Source: Gammaproteobacteria bacterium (GTDB taxonomy: Bacteria > Pseudomonadota > Gammaproteobacteria > Natronospirales > REEB76). Taken from it: a stretch of 56,566 bases of DNA. How positions within the stretch are numbered: the first letter of the stretch is position 1; the number at the start of each line of letters is the position of its first letter. Under the pieces are notes generated by a model. That model made no database searches, was not told where the DNA came from, and was given only the letters and a program-made list of their open reading frames with translations. The stretch spans positions 1-56,566 of the forward strand of contig DATEHU010000022.1 of NCBI GenBank assembly GCA_035279405.1, written 5' to 3'. Shown here one piece after another: positions 37,165-46,142 of the stretch. Both the position numbers and the translations under genes were made by a program.

Positions 37165-37674
37165 TCAGCCAGCCGATGCCGTTCTGGTCCGAAACAGTGG
37201 CCATATCCACTTTTGAAGTACGTGATCCAGCGACAACTTGCCGGGGCCAAAGCACACGATAGCAAGCAGCATCAGGCCCCAGACCTTGTGGTCGGTGAAG
37301 TCACTGCCCCAGAAACCATGCCACAGTCCGTGTGGCCAGAGTGCCGGATAGGAAATCACCGCAATGATGTTGTACACGAACAGGAACAGCGCAGTGAGTC
37401 GGCCGAGCAGGCCGAAACCCAGGAACCAGGGCGTGATCAATTCGATGGCGGTACCGAGATAAGCCGCGGCGACTGCGGGTAGCAAGGGTACGTGATAGAC
37501 ATATTGGAACAGCGAGATGGTGCTCTGCATGTCACTCACTTTCGCGACCCCGGCGCGCCAGAAATCCACCGCCACCCACAGGCGGAACAGGAGCAGGCTC
37601 ACGGGCGCGAGCCATTCAAGGCCGCGGACGGTTTTCGAATAACCGCGGCAAATGCGTTTGCAGGCGTTCTGCAT
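37165..37674 (-). CDS. DoxX family membrane protein of the bufferin operon (BufD-like)
   Basis: 169 residues, four hydrophobic segments (SLLLFRLWVAVDFWRAGVAK, VAAAYLGTAIELITPWFLGF, LTALFLFVYNIIAVISY, VWGLMLLAIVCFGPG). RLWVA.DFWRAGVAK and the GPGKLSLD end are DoxX signatures. DoxX members often close bufferin operons; their biochemical role there is not settled. ATG 37674 has GGGGA 8 bases upstream. It follows the DUF2063 gene by 16 bp. Confidence 0.85.
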   Translation of the reverse strand: MQNACKRICRGYSKTVRGLEWLAPVSLLLFRLWVAVDFWRAGVAKVSDMQSTISLFQYVYHVPLLPAVAAAYLGTAIELITPWFLGFGLLGRLTALFLFVYNIIAVISYPALWPHGLWHGFWGSDFTDHKVWGLMLLAIVCFGPGKLSLDHVLQKWIWPLFRTRTASAG

Positions 37675-37690
37675 GTTGGTCCCCAAGTGG

Positions 37691-38467
37691 TTAGTGGTTT
37701 GAAAGGCCGGTGATGAGTCCGGTCTGCACCAGCCAGCGCAGGCCGGTGATGAGATCGAAACCCGGTTCGGCGGTCAGCGCATCGGCATGAGCGCTGGCCA
37801 GGGTTTCGCCGGTCAGAAGCGCGCCGATGAATTCGCTTTGTCCATGAACCAGCGGCTGCATGGCAAGTTGGCACTCCTCGCGCCATATCAACGCCGTCTG
37901 ACCCGTACCGGACAGGTTCAGGCGCTCGGGTGCGGTCTGTTGGCAGAACAGCCAGATATCAAAGATGGGGTGAGCGGACACGACCAGCCGCACGCTCGGA
38001 TGCAGCGTAGTCTTCAATTCCGCAAAGCCGGCTTCCGGCAGGTCCGCGAGTGCCGCGGGATTCAGCGGTTCGGCGTCGGCGGCCAGATAACTTTCCTGCC
38101 GCGCCCACTCCAGCCGCGCCACATCCGGCAGGTACGCGAGGCCTGCGGCCTCCGGCATGTGTGCCAGAAAGGCAGGAAAAGCGCCGCCGTAATCCTGCAG
38201 ATTGCCGCTGGCAGAGCCGTTAGCGTGCAGATAACGCGCCGCCGCGGTCTCGAAGAAATCCTCGCCCACGAGTTTCAGAACCGCGGGATAAGCCGTGCGC
38301 AGCGCCGCCGCGTGATTGTTGCGCACCAGGTTGCGGTAAATCTGCACGCGGGCGTCCGCCCCGAGGCCGTTGCCGGCGATCCAATCAGCGGGCACGGCAT
38401 CCGCGCTGCCCAGCAGGGCGTCGGCGAAGCGTCGTTGCAGTTCAGGCAGCGAGGGCGCGGCGTTCAC
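37691..38467 (-). CDS. bufC: DUF2063 protein, partner of the DUF692 oxygenase (BufC-like)
   Basis: 258 residues from GTG 38467. LPELQRRFADALLG at the N-terminus, then VQIYRNLVRNNHAAALRTAY, PAVLKLVGEDFF, YLHANGSASGNLQDYGGAF and LPDVARLEWAR are the DUF2063 signatures. In bufferin clusters this protein binds the precursor and recruits it to the DUF692 enzyme. The frame overlaps the DUF692 gene by 26 bp, so the two are translated together. No signal peptide, hence cytoplasmic. Confidence 0.9.
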   Translation of the reverse strand: MNAAPSLPELQRRFADALLGSADAVPADWIAGNGLGADARVQIYRNLVRNNHAAALRTAYPAVLKLVGEDFFETAAARYLHANGSASGNLQDYGGAFPAFLAHMPEAAGLAYLPDVARLEWARQESYLAADAEPLNPAALADLPEAGFAELKTTLHPSVRLVVSAHPIFDIWLFCQQTAPERLNLSGTGQTALIWREECQLAMQPLVHGQSEFIGALLTGETLASAHADALTAEPGFDLITGLRWLVQTGLITGLSNH

Positions 38468-39308
38468 GCATCAATCCTTCCGCTTTCGCGGCTTCGGCCT
38501 GCAAGACTTCCAGCTCCGGGATGTCCTGGTCCCATTCGATGAGCGTCGCCACCGCCCCCACGTGGGCGAGCGCCTCACGGTACAGCGCCCACACCTCGTC
38601 AGACACCGGCCGGCTGTGAGTGTCAATCAACAAGGGTGCGCCCAGTCCCGGCTTGGCGGTGAAACCGGCCAGATGGATTTCCCTGACAGCCGCCGCGGGA
38701 ATGGCGTGAATGTACGCGTGCGGATCAAAACCGTGATTCACGCTGTTCACGTGAATATTGTTCACGTCAAGCAATAAACCGCAGCCGGAACGCCGGCTCA
38801 GTCCGGCCACGAATTCACATTCCGGAATCGTGGAATGCGTGAAACTCAGATAAGTGGAAACATTCTCCATGAGCAATTCGCGGCCGAGATATTCCTGGGC
38901 GCGGGACACGTGTTCCACCATGAGGTCCAGGGCTTCCTCGGTGTACGGCAGCGGCAGGAGATCATTGAGATGGCGCGGGCCGACGGCTCCCCAGCACAGA
39001 TGCTCGGATACCAGCGCCGGTTGCACGTGCTGCACCAGGGTTTTGAGTTTCGCCAAGTGTTCTTGGTGCAAGCGGTCACTGCTGCCGAGCGACAAGCCCA
39101 CACCGTGCAGGCTCAGCGGGTAGTCGCGGCGCACATCTTGCAACATGTGCAGCATTTCGCCGCCGGCGCAGAAGAAATTCTCGCTGTGGACTTCGAACCA
39201 GGGCACGGGCGGACGCTCGGCGAGCACCCGCCGGAAATGCGGAGGGCGAAGACCGATCCCGGCCTGCGTCGGGACCGGTCTTGCCTGAAACGCCGGTTGG
39301 TTGGACAC
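38442..39308 (-). CDS. bufB: DUF692 multinuclear non-heme iron oxygenase (BufB-like)
   Basis: 288 residues, TIM barrel. FEVHSENFF, YPLSLHGVGLSLG, SEHLCWG, LMENVSTYLS, LLLDVNNIHVNS, EIHLAGF and LIDTHSRPV carry the conserved His, Glu, Asp and Asn residues that bind two or three iron ions in this family (MbnB relatives). It oxidises Cys side chains of the precursor to thiooxazole-type heterocycles. GTG 39308 follows AAGAG and begins right after the precursor stop (39319); TTG 39314 is possible. Its pairing with BufC and the precursor makes the assignment firm. Confidence 0.93.
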   Translation of the reverse strand: MSNQPAFQARPVPTQAGIGLRPPHFRRVLAERPPVPWFEVHSENFFCAGGEMLHMLQDVRRDYPLSLHGVGLSLGSSDRLHQEHLAKLKTLVQHVQPALVSEHLCWGAVGPRHLNDLLPLPYTEEALDLMVEHVSRAQEYLGRELLMENVSTYLSFTHSTIPECEFVAGLSRRSGCGLLLDVNNIHVNSVNHGFDPHAYIHAIPAAAVREIHLAGFTAKPGLGAPLLIDTHSRPVSDEVWALYREALAHVGAVATLIEWDQDIPELEVLQAEAAKAEGLMRERRALAA

Positions 39309-39318
39309 CGGCAAACTC

Positions 39319-39621
39319 TTATCCGGCCTTGGTCTGGCCGCCGTCAATCTTCGAGCACAGACCGGCGGGCACCAGTACGAAGGCGCCCGGGTCGCGGGCC
39401 TTGGAATCTTGACCGGCACAGGAATGGCCTGGGGACTGGCAGTCGTTCTTGTACGCGGCGTTGATGCCGTAACAGGGCTGCATGCCCTCGGCCATCATCT
39501 TTTTGGTGTGGGCGACGGGATTGCTCATGTCGCCTGCGAAGGCACTCTGGGCCAGACCGGCCACGCCGAGCGCCAGGGCACCGGCCAGAGCGGACTTGAG
39601 GATCAGGTTGGAACTCTTCAT
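39319..39621 (-). CDS. bufA: DUF2282 bufferin precursor peptide
   Basis: 100 residues. A Sec signal peptide (LILKSALAGALALGVAGLA, cleavage after SAFA, residue 29) is followed by a short mature peptide with four Cys at 50, 61, 68 and 89 in PCYGINAAYKNDCQ, GHSCAG and AGLCSK, then GG near the end. This Cys layout is that of bufferin A1 (DUF2282), a ribosomally made and post-translationally modified peptide exported to the periplasm and linked to copper binding. AGGGAG lies about 9 bases before the ATG. It is the first gene of a four-gene operon, 96 bp after the DUF1841 gene. Confidence 0.93.
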   Translation of the reverse strand: MKSSNLILKSALAGALALGVAGLAQSAFAGDMSNPVAHTKKMMAEGMQPCYGINAAYKNDCQSPGHSCAGQDSKARDPGAFVLVPAGLCSKIDGGQTKAG

Positions 39622-39717
39622 GACAATAATCTCCCTAGGGGGTAGTGAATGATTGGAACGAACTCTTAGACCCGGGGAGCAGATGGGTTATTTCAGCCGA
39701 AAGGGAAATTATTTAAA

Positions 39718-40158
39718 TCACTTTTGAGTGCGGGCTTTGAGACAGGCGAGATAGGCTTGGTCATCCGGCAGCCGGCCTTCCCGTTGGCCGCGCCACAAGG
39801 TTTCGGCCAGGCACTCCAACATGATGTGTTCCGCGGCATGCGGATCGCGGGTGCGCTCCAGCAGCGCCCTGTAGGCGGCCTTGACTCCGGGCGGCCGGTC
39901 TATGGACAACTGCTCGCGGATGGCGATGTGCAGGCCCATGTGCAGGAACGGATTGGTTTCGCCGCCTTCCGGTAACCAGTCGTGGTCCAGCGTCTTGTCG
40001 AGATCGCTGGCAAGCAGCGCGTGATATTCGGGGTGCAGGCGTATGACCTCGGCCACGATGGTTTCCAGCGCCGACAGCGGCTTGCCCGCCTGCTGTTTGC
40101 GCCAGACCTCGAGAAACATGCGGCGCGTATCGGTGCGGCTGTCGGGTTGAATGGGCAT
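39718..40158 (-). CDS. DUF1841 family protein
   Basis: 146 residues, soluble. RRMFLEVWRKQQAGKPLSAL, VIRLHPEYHALL, GGETNPFLHMGLHIAIREQL and a final CLAETLWRGQREGRLPD are the DUF1841 signatures of beta/gammaproteobacteria. It has no known function. It lies 3 bp after nth in the same direction, as in several gammaproteobacteria, so it is probably cotranscribed with nth, rnfB and metG. Confidence 0.88.
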   Translation of the reverse strand: MPIQPDSRTDTRRMFLEVWRKQQAGKPLSALETIVAEVIRLHPEYHALLASDLDKTLDHDWLPEGGETNPFLHMGLHIAIREQLSIDRPPGVKAAYRALLERTRDPHAAEHIMLECLAETLWRGQREGRLPDDQAYLACLKARTQK

Positions 40159-40161
40159 GCA

Positions 40162-40845
40162 TCAGTCCCGGGTGCGCGTGTGGCGCGATTGACGGTTTGG
40201 CTTCGCCCCCGGCGCCGGAGTCTTGTGCGGATACTCGCAGAGATCACGGATCAGACAACGCCAGCACTCGGGTATGCGCGCCTTGCACACGTAGCGGCCG
40301 TGCAGGATCAGCCAGTGATGGGCGTCCTTCCTGTATTCGTCCGGGGTGAATTTCAGCAGCTTGTCCTCCACCTCGCGCACGGTCTTGCCCGGAGCCAGGC
40401 CGGTGCGGTTGGCGACGCGGAAGATGTGCGTGTCCACGGCGATAGTGGGCTCGCCGAATGCAACGTTGAGAATCACGTTCGCAGTCTTGCGGCCCACGCC
40501 GGGAAGCGCCTCGAGTGCGGCGCGCTCACGCGGCACCTGGCCGCCGTGCTGCTCGATCAAGATTTTTGTCGCGGCGACGATATTTTTGGCCTTGGTGTTG
40601 TACAGGCCGATGGTCTTGATGTATGGCTTGAGTCCGGCTTCGCCGAGCGCCACCATGGCCGCGGACGTGTTGGCGATGGGGAACAGCTTGGCCGTGGCCT
40701 GGTTGACGCCTATATCGGTGGATTGGGCCGACAACACCACCGACACCAAGAGTTCGTAAGGCGTGCGGTATTTGAGTTCCGTGACGGGCTTGGGATTGGC
40801 CTTTTTGAGCCGCGCGAAAATCGCGGCGCGTTTGGCGGGGTTCAT
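40162..40845 (-). CDS. nth: Endonuclease III
   Basis: 227 residues. It removes oxidised pyrimidines and nicks the abasic site. The helix-hairpin-helix [19 protein letters not shown] holds the catalytic Lys; the catalytic Asp is in [11 protein letters not shown]. The C-terminal C-x6-C-x2-C-x5-C ([17 protein letters not shown]) binds a [4Fe-4S] cluster. The C-terminal tail ([18 protein letters not shown]) is longer and more basic than in E. coli (211 residues). The start overlaps the rnfB stop by ATGA. Confidence 0.95.
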   Translation of the reverse strand: MNPAKRAAIFARLKKANPKPVTELKYRTPYELLVSVVLSAQSTDIGVNQATAKLFPIANTSAAMVALGEAGLKPYIKTIGLYNTKAKNIVAATKILIEQHGGQVPRERAALEALPGVGRKTANVILNVAFGEPTIAVDTHIFRVANRTGLAPGKTVREVEDKLLKFTPDEYRKDAHHWLILHGRYVCKARIPECWRCLIRDLCEYPHKTPAPGAKPNRQSRHTRTRD

Positions 40846-41483
40846 GTGCGCTGCCGTTCACGCTGCGCGCGCCGGGCGCGCACCCGCGCCACGGCGGCGG
40901 CGATTTCCGCCTTGCGCTGGGCGATGATCTCGTCGGCGGTTGCGGCCTTGTTGCGCAAGGGTGCCTCGCGTTCGGTTTGGTCGCGTGCCAGCCGCGCGTT
41001 GTGTGCCTGGTAGCGCGAATGAAAGTATTCCGCGCGTGCCGGCCCGGCGGCTGGCACGTCAATGCCCTCGGTCGTGCCGCGCGCGGGCTGCATATAAATG
41101 CAGTCCACCGGACAGGGCGCCACGCATAACTCGCAGCCGGTGCACAACGCCTCGATGACGGTATGCATCTGCTTCGGCGCCCCCACGATGGCGTCCACCG
41201 GACAGGCCTGGATGCACTTGGTACAGCCGATGCACAAGGCTTCGTCAATGAAGGCCACCGTGCCCAGCGTGAATACACCGACGGCGGGATCGAGGGGTGC
41301 GAAGCGCTGCCCGGCGATTTCCGCCAGTGCTTGAATGGTTTCGTTGCCGCCGGGCGGACAGCGGTTGATGGCGGCTTCGCCGGCTGCGATGGCTTCCGCG
41401 TACGCGCGGCAGTCCCGGTAGCCGCAACGCCGGCACTGGGTCTGCGGCAGAAGCGCGTCAATGTGGTCGGCGGGCGTGTTCAT
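40842..41483 (-). CDS. rnfB: RnfB-like ferredoxin protein without the N-terminal membrane anchor
   Basis: 213 residues. The N-terminal domain has the four-Cys Fe-S motif CRRCGYRDC and NRCPPGG. Two ferredoxin clusters follow ([16 protein letters not shown] and [16 protein letters not shown]). A basic coiled-coil tail ends the protein. Rnf complexes couple ferredoxin and NAD+ to ion pumping, but rnfACDGE are not here and the usual N-terminal membrane helix is missing. So this stand-alone form, linked to nth and metG, more probably serves as a cytoplasmic electron carrier, perhaps feeding the Fe-S enzyme Nth; that last point is inference. Confidence 0.85.
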   Translation of the reverse strand: MNTPADHIDALLPQTQCRRCGYRDCRAYAEAIAAGEAAINRCPPGGNETIQALAEIAGQRFAPLDPAVGVFTLGTVAFIDEALCIGCTKCIQACPVDAIVGAPKQMHTVIEALCTGCELCVAPCPVDCIYMQPARGTTEGIDVPAAGPARAEYFHSRYQAHNARLARDQTEREAPLRNKAATADEIIAQRKAEIAAAVARVRARRAQRERQRT

Positions 41484-41557
41484 TTGTAGCTAGTTTACTT
41501 CTCAACGGCGCGCTCCCGTCTTGTCCGGCAAGCGGAGAACTGATCGGCAGGGAAAGC

Positions 41558-41610
41558 AGGAGCGACTTCAGTCGCGGCGCAAGTAATATCGCGGCTGAAG
41601 CCGCTCCCAC
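41558..41610. repeat. REP-like hairpin after metG
   Basis: AGGAGCGACTTCAGTCGCGGC, a 12-base spacer, and GCGGCTGAAGCCGCTCCCAC form inverted arms. It lies between the metG stop and rnfB, 8 bp from metG, and may be the metG terminator or a stabilising hairpin. Confidence 0.7.
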
Positions 41611-41618
41611 AAGCAGGA

Positions 41619-43679
41619 TTACTTCACACGCATGCCCGGCTGGGCGCCCTTGTGCGGCTCGAGGATCCACAAGTCCTTGCCGCCCGGGCCGGCGGCCAGC
41701 ACCATGCCTTCGGACACGCCGAATTTCATCTTGCGCGGCGCGAGGTTCGCCACCATCACCGTGAGCTTGCCCTCGAGCTGCTCGGGCGTGTAGGCGGCCT
41801 TGAGGCCGGCAAATACGTTGCGGGTCTCACCGCCGAGATCCAGCGTCAGGCGCAGAAGTTTGTCGGCGCCATCCACCTGCTCGGCCTTGGCGATGCGCGC
41901 GATGCGCAAGTCCAGTTTCGCGAAATCTTCGTAGCTGATTTCCGGGAAGATGGGTTCCATGTTTGCTGCAACCTTGGAGGATGAAATTTCAAGATTTTCC
42001 TTGGAAGCCTCCACCATAGCTTTGGTTTTGGCGGGATCAACGCGCGTCATGAGCGGCTTGTATTCATGGATCGGGTTTGTCGGATATTCCGCTAGATGGT
42101 TCCAGGTCAATTTTCCTTCCGCGTTAAGGAACTTTTCTGCTTCTACAGCAAAAGATGGGAGGACTGGAGCCAGATAGATCGTGAGTATGCGAAAGGCATT
42201 GATGGCAGCGCTGCAAATCCGGTGTAGTATTTCCTTGTTTTCTTTCTGTTTTGCCAATTCCCACGGTTTGTATTTGTCGATGAATTGATTGACCAGGTCG
42301 GATAATCGCATGATTTCCCGGATGGCCGCAGCGTATTCGCGTTTTTCGTAATATTCCGCGATCGTATCATCGGAGCCAAGCAATACCATCTCTATTCCAA
42401 GATCGGCGTCAATGGACGTTCCACTGATTGTTTTCCATTCTTCCTGAGTGCTGAACAATCTGCCTTGAAAATTCTTTGTAAGGAATCCCGCGCAGCGGCT
42501 CGCGATGTTCACCAGCTTGCCCACGAGGTCGGAATTCACGCGCTGTGCGAAATCGTCGAGGTTGAGGTCAATGTCGTCCACGCCGGGACCGAGCTTGGCG
42601 GCGAAGTAATAGCGCAGGTATTCCGGGCTCAGATGCTCGAGATAAGTGCGCGCCTTGATGAAGGTGCCGCGGGACTTGGACATCTTCTGGCCGTTCACGG
42701 TGAGGAAGCCGTGCGCGTACACCGCCGTGGGCGTGCGGAAACCGGCACCGTGGAGCATGGCCGGCCAGAACAGGGTATGGAAATAGGTGATGTCTTTGCC
42801 GATGAAGTGGTAAAGCTCGTGCTTGCTATCCTTGCCCCAGTAATCGTCGAATTTCAGGTCCTTGCGGCGAGCACACAGGTTCTTGAAACTCGCCATGTAG
42901 CCGATGGGCGCGTCCAACCACACGTAGAAATACTTGCCCGGCGCATCTGGAATCTCGAAGCCGAAGTAGGGCGCGTCGCGCGAAATATCCCAGTCCTGCA
43001 GCCCCGCTTTGAACCACTCGTCCAGCTTGGCGCGCACCGCGGGGTGCAGCCGGCTTTCCGCGATCCAGCGCTTGAGGAAATCGCCGAACTCGCCGAGCTT
43101 GAAAAAGTAATGCTCGGATTCCCGTTCCACCGGCCGGGTGCCGGAAATCACCGATACCGGGTTTTTCAGGTCGGCGGGCGTGTAGGTGGCGCCGCAGTTC
43201 TCGCAGGCGTCGCCGTACTGGTCCGGCGTGCCGCAGCGGGGACAGGTGCCCTTGATGAAGCGGTCCGGCAGGAACATCTTGGCCTGCTCGTCGTAGAACT
43301 GGCGGATGCTGCGCCGCGCGATATAGCCGCCGCTCTTCAGGCGCTTATATATAAGAGTGGACAGCTCGCGATTTTCGGGCGAGTGGGTGGTATGGAAATT
43401 GTCCAGACTGATGCGGAAGTCCTGGAAGTCGCGGCGGTGTTGCTCGCCGACGGCCGCGACCAGTTCCTCCGGCGCGATGCCGAGCTCGCGTGCCTTGAGC
43501 ATGATAGGTGTGCCGTGGGCGTCGTCGGCGCACACGTAGATGCAATCGTGACCACGCAGCCGCTGGAAGCGCACCCAGATGTCGGTCTGGATGTATTCCA
43601 GCATGTGCCCGAGGTGCAGCGGGCCGTTGGCGTAGGGCAGCGCGCTGGTGACCAGGATGCGGCGTGGGGAGCTGTTCAT
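41619..43679 (-). CDS. metG: Methionyl-tRNA synthetase
   Basis: 686 residues with the C-terminal dimerisation/tRNA-binding domain. The class I motifs are PLHLGHML (HIGH) near residue 20 and KMSKSRGTF near residue 335. A zinc knuckle ([18 protein letters not shown]) sits in the connective insert. The C-terminal domain starts near [12 protein letters not shown]. It charges tRNA-Met and initiator tRNA. Between about 41950 and 42480 the DNA is clearly more AT-rich (some 60-bp lines near 42-48% GC against about 60-65% around) although the protein stays continuous, which suggests a recombined segment. Confidence 0.96.
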   Translation of the reverse strand: MNSSPRRILVTSALPYANGPLHLGHMLEYIQTDIWVRFQRLRGHDCIYVCADDAHGTPIMLKARELGIAPEELVAAVGEQHRRDFQDFRISLDNFHTTHSPENRELSTLIYKRLKSGGYIARRSIRQFYDEQAKMFLPDRFIKGTCPRCGTPDQYGDACENCGATYTPADLKNPVSVISGTRPVERESEHYFFKLGEFGDFLKRWIAESRLHPAVRAKLDEWFKAGLQDWDISRDAPYFGFEIPDAPGKYFYVWLDAPIGYMASFKNLCARRKDLKFDDYWGKDSKHELYHFIGKDITYFHTLFWPAMLHGAGFRTPTAVYAHGFLTVNGQKMSKSRGTFIKARTYLEHLSPEYLRYYFAAKLGPGVDDIDLNLDDFAQRVNSDLVGKLVNIASRCAGFLTKNFQGRLFSTQEEWKTISGTSIDADLGIEMVLLGSDDTIAEYYEKREYAAAIREIMRLSDLVNQFIDKYKPWELAKQKENKEILHRICSAAINAFRILTIYLAPVLPSFAVEAEKFLNAEGKLTWNHLAEYPTNPIHEYKPLMTRVDPAKTKAMVEASKENLEISSSKVAANMEPIFPEISYEDFAKLDLRIARIAKAEQVDGADKLLRLTLDLGGETRNVFAGLKAAYTPEQLEGKLTVMVANLAPRKMKFGVSEGMVLAAGPGGKDLWILEPHKGAQPGMRVK

Positions 43680-43824
43680 CGGCTTGCGGGTTCTTTGGAA
43701 TTATGCGGCAGCGGCGCATTTTACGAAGCGCAAGTATGCCACAGACGCCAAGTCGGCGGCCGCGCGTGCGTCGGCTTGATGCACGTCAATGCTAGAATGC
43801 CGCGATTTTTGCGATGGTGCGAAC

Positions 43825-44913
43825 GTGAGTGACGTTTCCCGCGAACAGATCGAAGCCGCGCTGCGTGGCTGGCGCGAGCCTTATTTCGGCACGGACCTGG
43901 TAAGCGCCAATGCGGTGCGCGGCATCCAAGTGCAGGACGGTCGCGTATCCGTCGAAGTGGAACTGGGGTTCCCGTCCGGGAGCTACCCCACGGAACTTGC
44001 CGCCACGCTGCGGGAACAACTTCAGAAGCATTCCGGCGTGCGTACGGCGGAGATCCGCGTGGAAACGCGGATTCTCTCGCACGCCGTGCAGCGCAATCTC
44101 AAGCCGTTGCCGGGCGTGAAGAACATCATCGCCGTGGCTTCCGGCAAGGGCGGCGTAGGCAAATCCACGGTAGCCGTGAATCTCGCGCTCGCACTCAAGG
44201 CCGAGGGCGCCAACGCCGGCATCCTCGATGCCGACATTTACGGCCCCAGCCAGCCGCGCATGCTGGGCTTGCGCGGCACGCCCTCAACGAAAGAAGGCAA
44301 GCGCATCGTGCCGATGGTGGGGCACGGCATCCAGTGCATGTCCGCGGGTTTCCTGGTGGACGAGGAAACGCCGATGGTGTGGCGCGGGCCGATGGTCACG
44401 CAGGCGCTCATGCAGTTGATCGGCAATACCGACTGGCAGGATCTGGACTATCTCATCGTGGACATGCCACCCGGCACCGGCGACATCCAGTTGACGCTCT
44501 CGCAGCGCGTACCGGTCTCGGGCGCGGTGATCGTTACCACGCCGCAGGAAATCGCGCTGCTGGATGCGCGCAAGGGCCTCAAGATGTTCCAGAAGGTAAA
44601 TGTGGAAATCCTCGGCATCGTCGAGAACATGGGCACGCACGTGTGCTCGCACTGCGGCCATGAGGAAGCCATTTTCGCCTCGGGAGGCGGCGAGCGCATG
44701 GCGGCGCAGTACGGCGTGCCGTTTCTCGGCAGCCTGCCGCTCGACATCACGATCCGCGAGCAGACCGACAGCGGTAACCCGAGCGTGGCCGCCGATCCGC
44801 ATGGCAAGATCGCCCTGCGTTACCGCGAAATCGCGCGCCGCACCGCGGCGCAACTGGCGCTGGCTGGCAAGGATTATGCCGGCGCGTTTCCGAAGATTGT
44901 GATAGAAGAGTGA
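43825..44913 (+). CDS. apbC: Mrp/ApbC iron-sulfur cluster carrier ATPase
   Basis: 362 residues from GTG 43825. An N-terminal DUF59-type domain (residues 1-90) is followed by the P-loop IAVASGKGGVGKST near residue 110, DADIYGPSQPRMLG, the Mrp signature YLIVDMPPGTGDIQLTL and a CSHC pair near 274 that holds the bridging cluster. It delivers Fe-S clusters to targets. Its stop codon is inside a GAGTGAGG repeat, and dcd follows. Confidence 0.93.
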   Translation: MSDVSREQIEAALRGWREPYFGTDLVSANAVRGIQVQDGRVSVEVELGFPSGSYPTELAATLREQLQKHSGVRTAEIRVETRILSHAVQRNLKPLPGVKNIIAVASGKGGVGKSTVAVNLALALKAEGANAGILDADIYGPSQPRMLGLRGTPSTKEGKRIVPMVGHGIQCMSAGFLVDEETPMVWRGPMVTQALMQLIGNTDWQDLDYLIVDMPPGTGDIQLTLSQRVPVSGAVIVTTPQEIALLDARKGLKMFQKVNVEILGIVENMGTHVCSHCGHEEAIFASGGGERMAAQYGVPFLGSLPLDITIREQTDSGNPSVAADPHGKIALRYREIARRTAAQLALAGKDYAGAFPKIVIEE

Positions 44914-45005
44914 GGGGTGAGGTCGGCCGCTGCACGGCCTGGTGAGGATTGAGGGAAAGAGTGCATTTGGTTTTTCCTCACCCCTCACCTCTCACACCTC
45001 ACTAT
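44907..45005. repeat. GAGTGAG/CCTCACC heptamer element between mrp and dcd
   Basis: GAGTGAGGGGTGAGG starts at the mrp stop codon; CCTCACCCCTCACCTCTCAC with ACCTCACTATGTGAG ends it. The arms are complementary and could pair. It is the same kind of element as between guaB and guaA, and in both cases the left arm begins at the last sense codon, GAG-TGA. Confidence 0.7.
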
Positions 45006-45063
45006 GTGAGGCAGCGATAGCTGAGCAATAGGTAACTGTAAAAAGTACTGTAAGGTTAAAAGA

Positions 45064-45630
45064 ATGAGCATCAAATCCGACAAATGGATCCGCCGCATGG
45101 CGGAACAACACAAGATGATTGAGCCCTTCGAGCCGGGTCAGGTGCGCCAGAACGGCGGCGGCAAGATCGTGTCCTACGGCACCTCCAGCTATGGCTACGA
45201 CGTGCGCTGCGCCGACGATTTCAAGATTTTCACCAACATCAACAGCACCATCGTGGACCCCAAGGCCTTCGACGCGCGCAGCTTCGTGGATTTCAAGGGT
45301 CCGTGCTGCGTGATTCCGCCCAATTCCTTCGCGCTCGCGCGCACCGTGGAATACTTCCGCATCCCGCGCAACGTGCTCGTAGTGTGTCTCGGCAAGTCCA
45401 CTTATGCGCGCTGCGGCATCATCGTGAACGTCACTCCGCTGGAGCCGGAATGGGAAGGCCATGTAACACTGGAGTTCTCCAACACGACGCCGCTGCCTGC
45501 AAAAATCTACGCCAATGAGGGCGTGGCCCAGATGCTGTTCTTCGAATCCGATGAAGTCTGCGAAACCAGCTATAAAGATCGCGGCGGGAAATATCAGGGG
45601 CAGAAAGGCGTGACGTTGCCGAAGACTTGA
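45064..45630 (+). CDS. dcd: dCTP deaminase
   Basis: 188 residues. It deaminates dCTP to dUTP for thymidylate synthesis. [63 protein letters not shown] (in parts) and [10 protein letters not shown] carry the trimer-forming beta-sheet and the catalytic Glu and Ser. The usual C-terminal ending ([12 protein letters not shown]) is complete. An upstream AAGGTT precedes the ATG. Linkage to mrp is common in gammaproteobacteria. Confidence 0.96.
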   Translation: MSIKSDKWIRRMAEQHKMIEPFEPGQVRQNGGGKIVSYGTSSYGYDVRCADDFKIFTNINSTIVDPKAFDARSFVDFKGPCCVIPPNSFALARTVEYFRIPRNVLVVCLGKSTYARCGIIVNVTPLEPEWEGHVTLEFSNTTPLPAKIYANEGVAQMLFFESDEVCETSYKDRGGKYQGQKGVTLPKT

Positions 45631-45668
45631 TGTTTATGTTAGTCATATGAGCAGACGGGGAGGAATAT

Positions 45669-46115
45669 ATGCGTGCCTATTGGTGGGAATGCGAAAAGTG
45701 TGGTGAGAAATCTGATTTTCGAAGTGCAGTCGGCGTTTCAAGTATGTCTAGCTTTATATGGGATAAGCTGATCCCTTCAGATTGGGATCAATCCATTCTC
45801 GTGAAGAACTGTTCGAATTGTGATGCTCCAACTTGACGGATTACCTATGAGTTTCCTCGCAAGGATAAGGTCACGCTTCGCGTTGTGCACATTATTGGTC
45901 TCCGACACGACGATTATGTCCCCATGATGTGGGAAACTTATTCTTCAGTTTCTCCGGAGGAGCGTTGGTTCGATTTCAAATATCAGAAAAGCCGAAATTC
46001 ATGGGGGCTCAATAAACCTGCGGTATTTTCCCGTCAAGACTTGCATGAGATTTTTGCGTTGTACCGCCAGAAGACTGGGAGCGGTCAAGGAAATCTGGGA
46101 AACGTTTCAATTTAA
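45669..46115 (+). pseudogene. AT-rich gene split by an in-frame TGA, unknown function
   Basis: From ATG 45669, with GGGGAGGA upstream, 55 codons run to TGA at 45834: MRAYWWECEKCGEKSDF and KNCSNCDAPT, a possible zinc ribbon with two CxxC pairs. The same frame then continues without break for 92 codons, RITYEFPRKDKVTLRVVHII to NLGNVSI, stop at 46113. The second part has no proper start (GTG 45885 at best). The simplest reading is one 148-codon gene with TGG changed to TGA. Composition is AT-rich like the gene that follows. The family was not recognised. Confidence 0.55.
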
Positions 46116-46142
46116 CGTGATCCTCAATTGGAGAAGCCCGGT

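Noticed and set aside
45834-45836. Selenocysteine recoding of the in-frame TGA
   Set aside because: No selenocysteine element-like hairpin was recognised just after the TGA, and the codon does not sit in a redox motif; a nonsense mutation is simpler.
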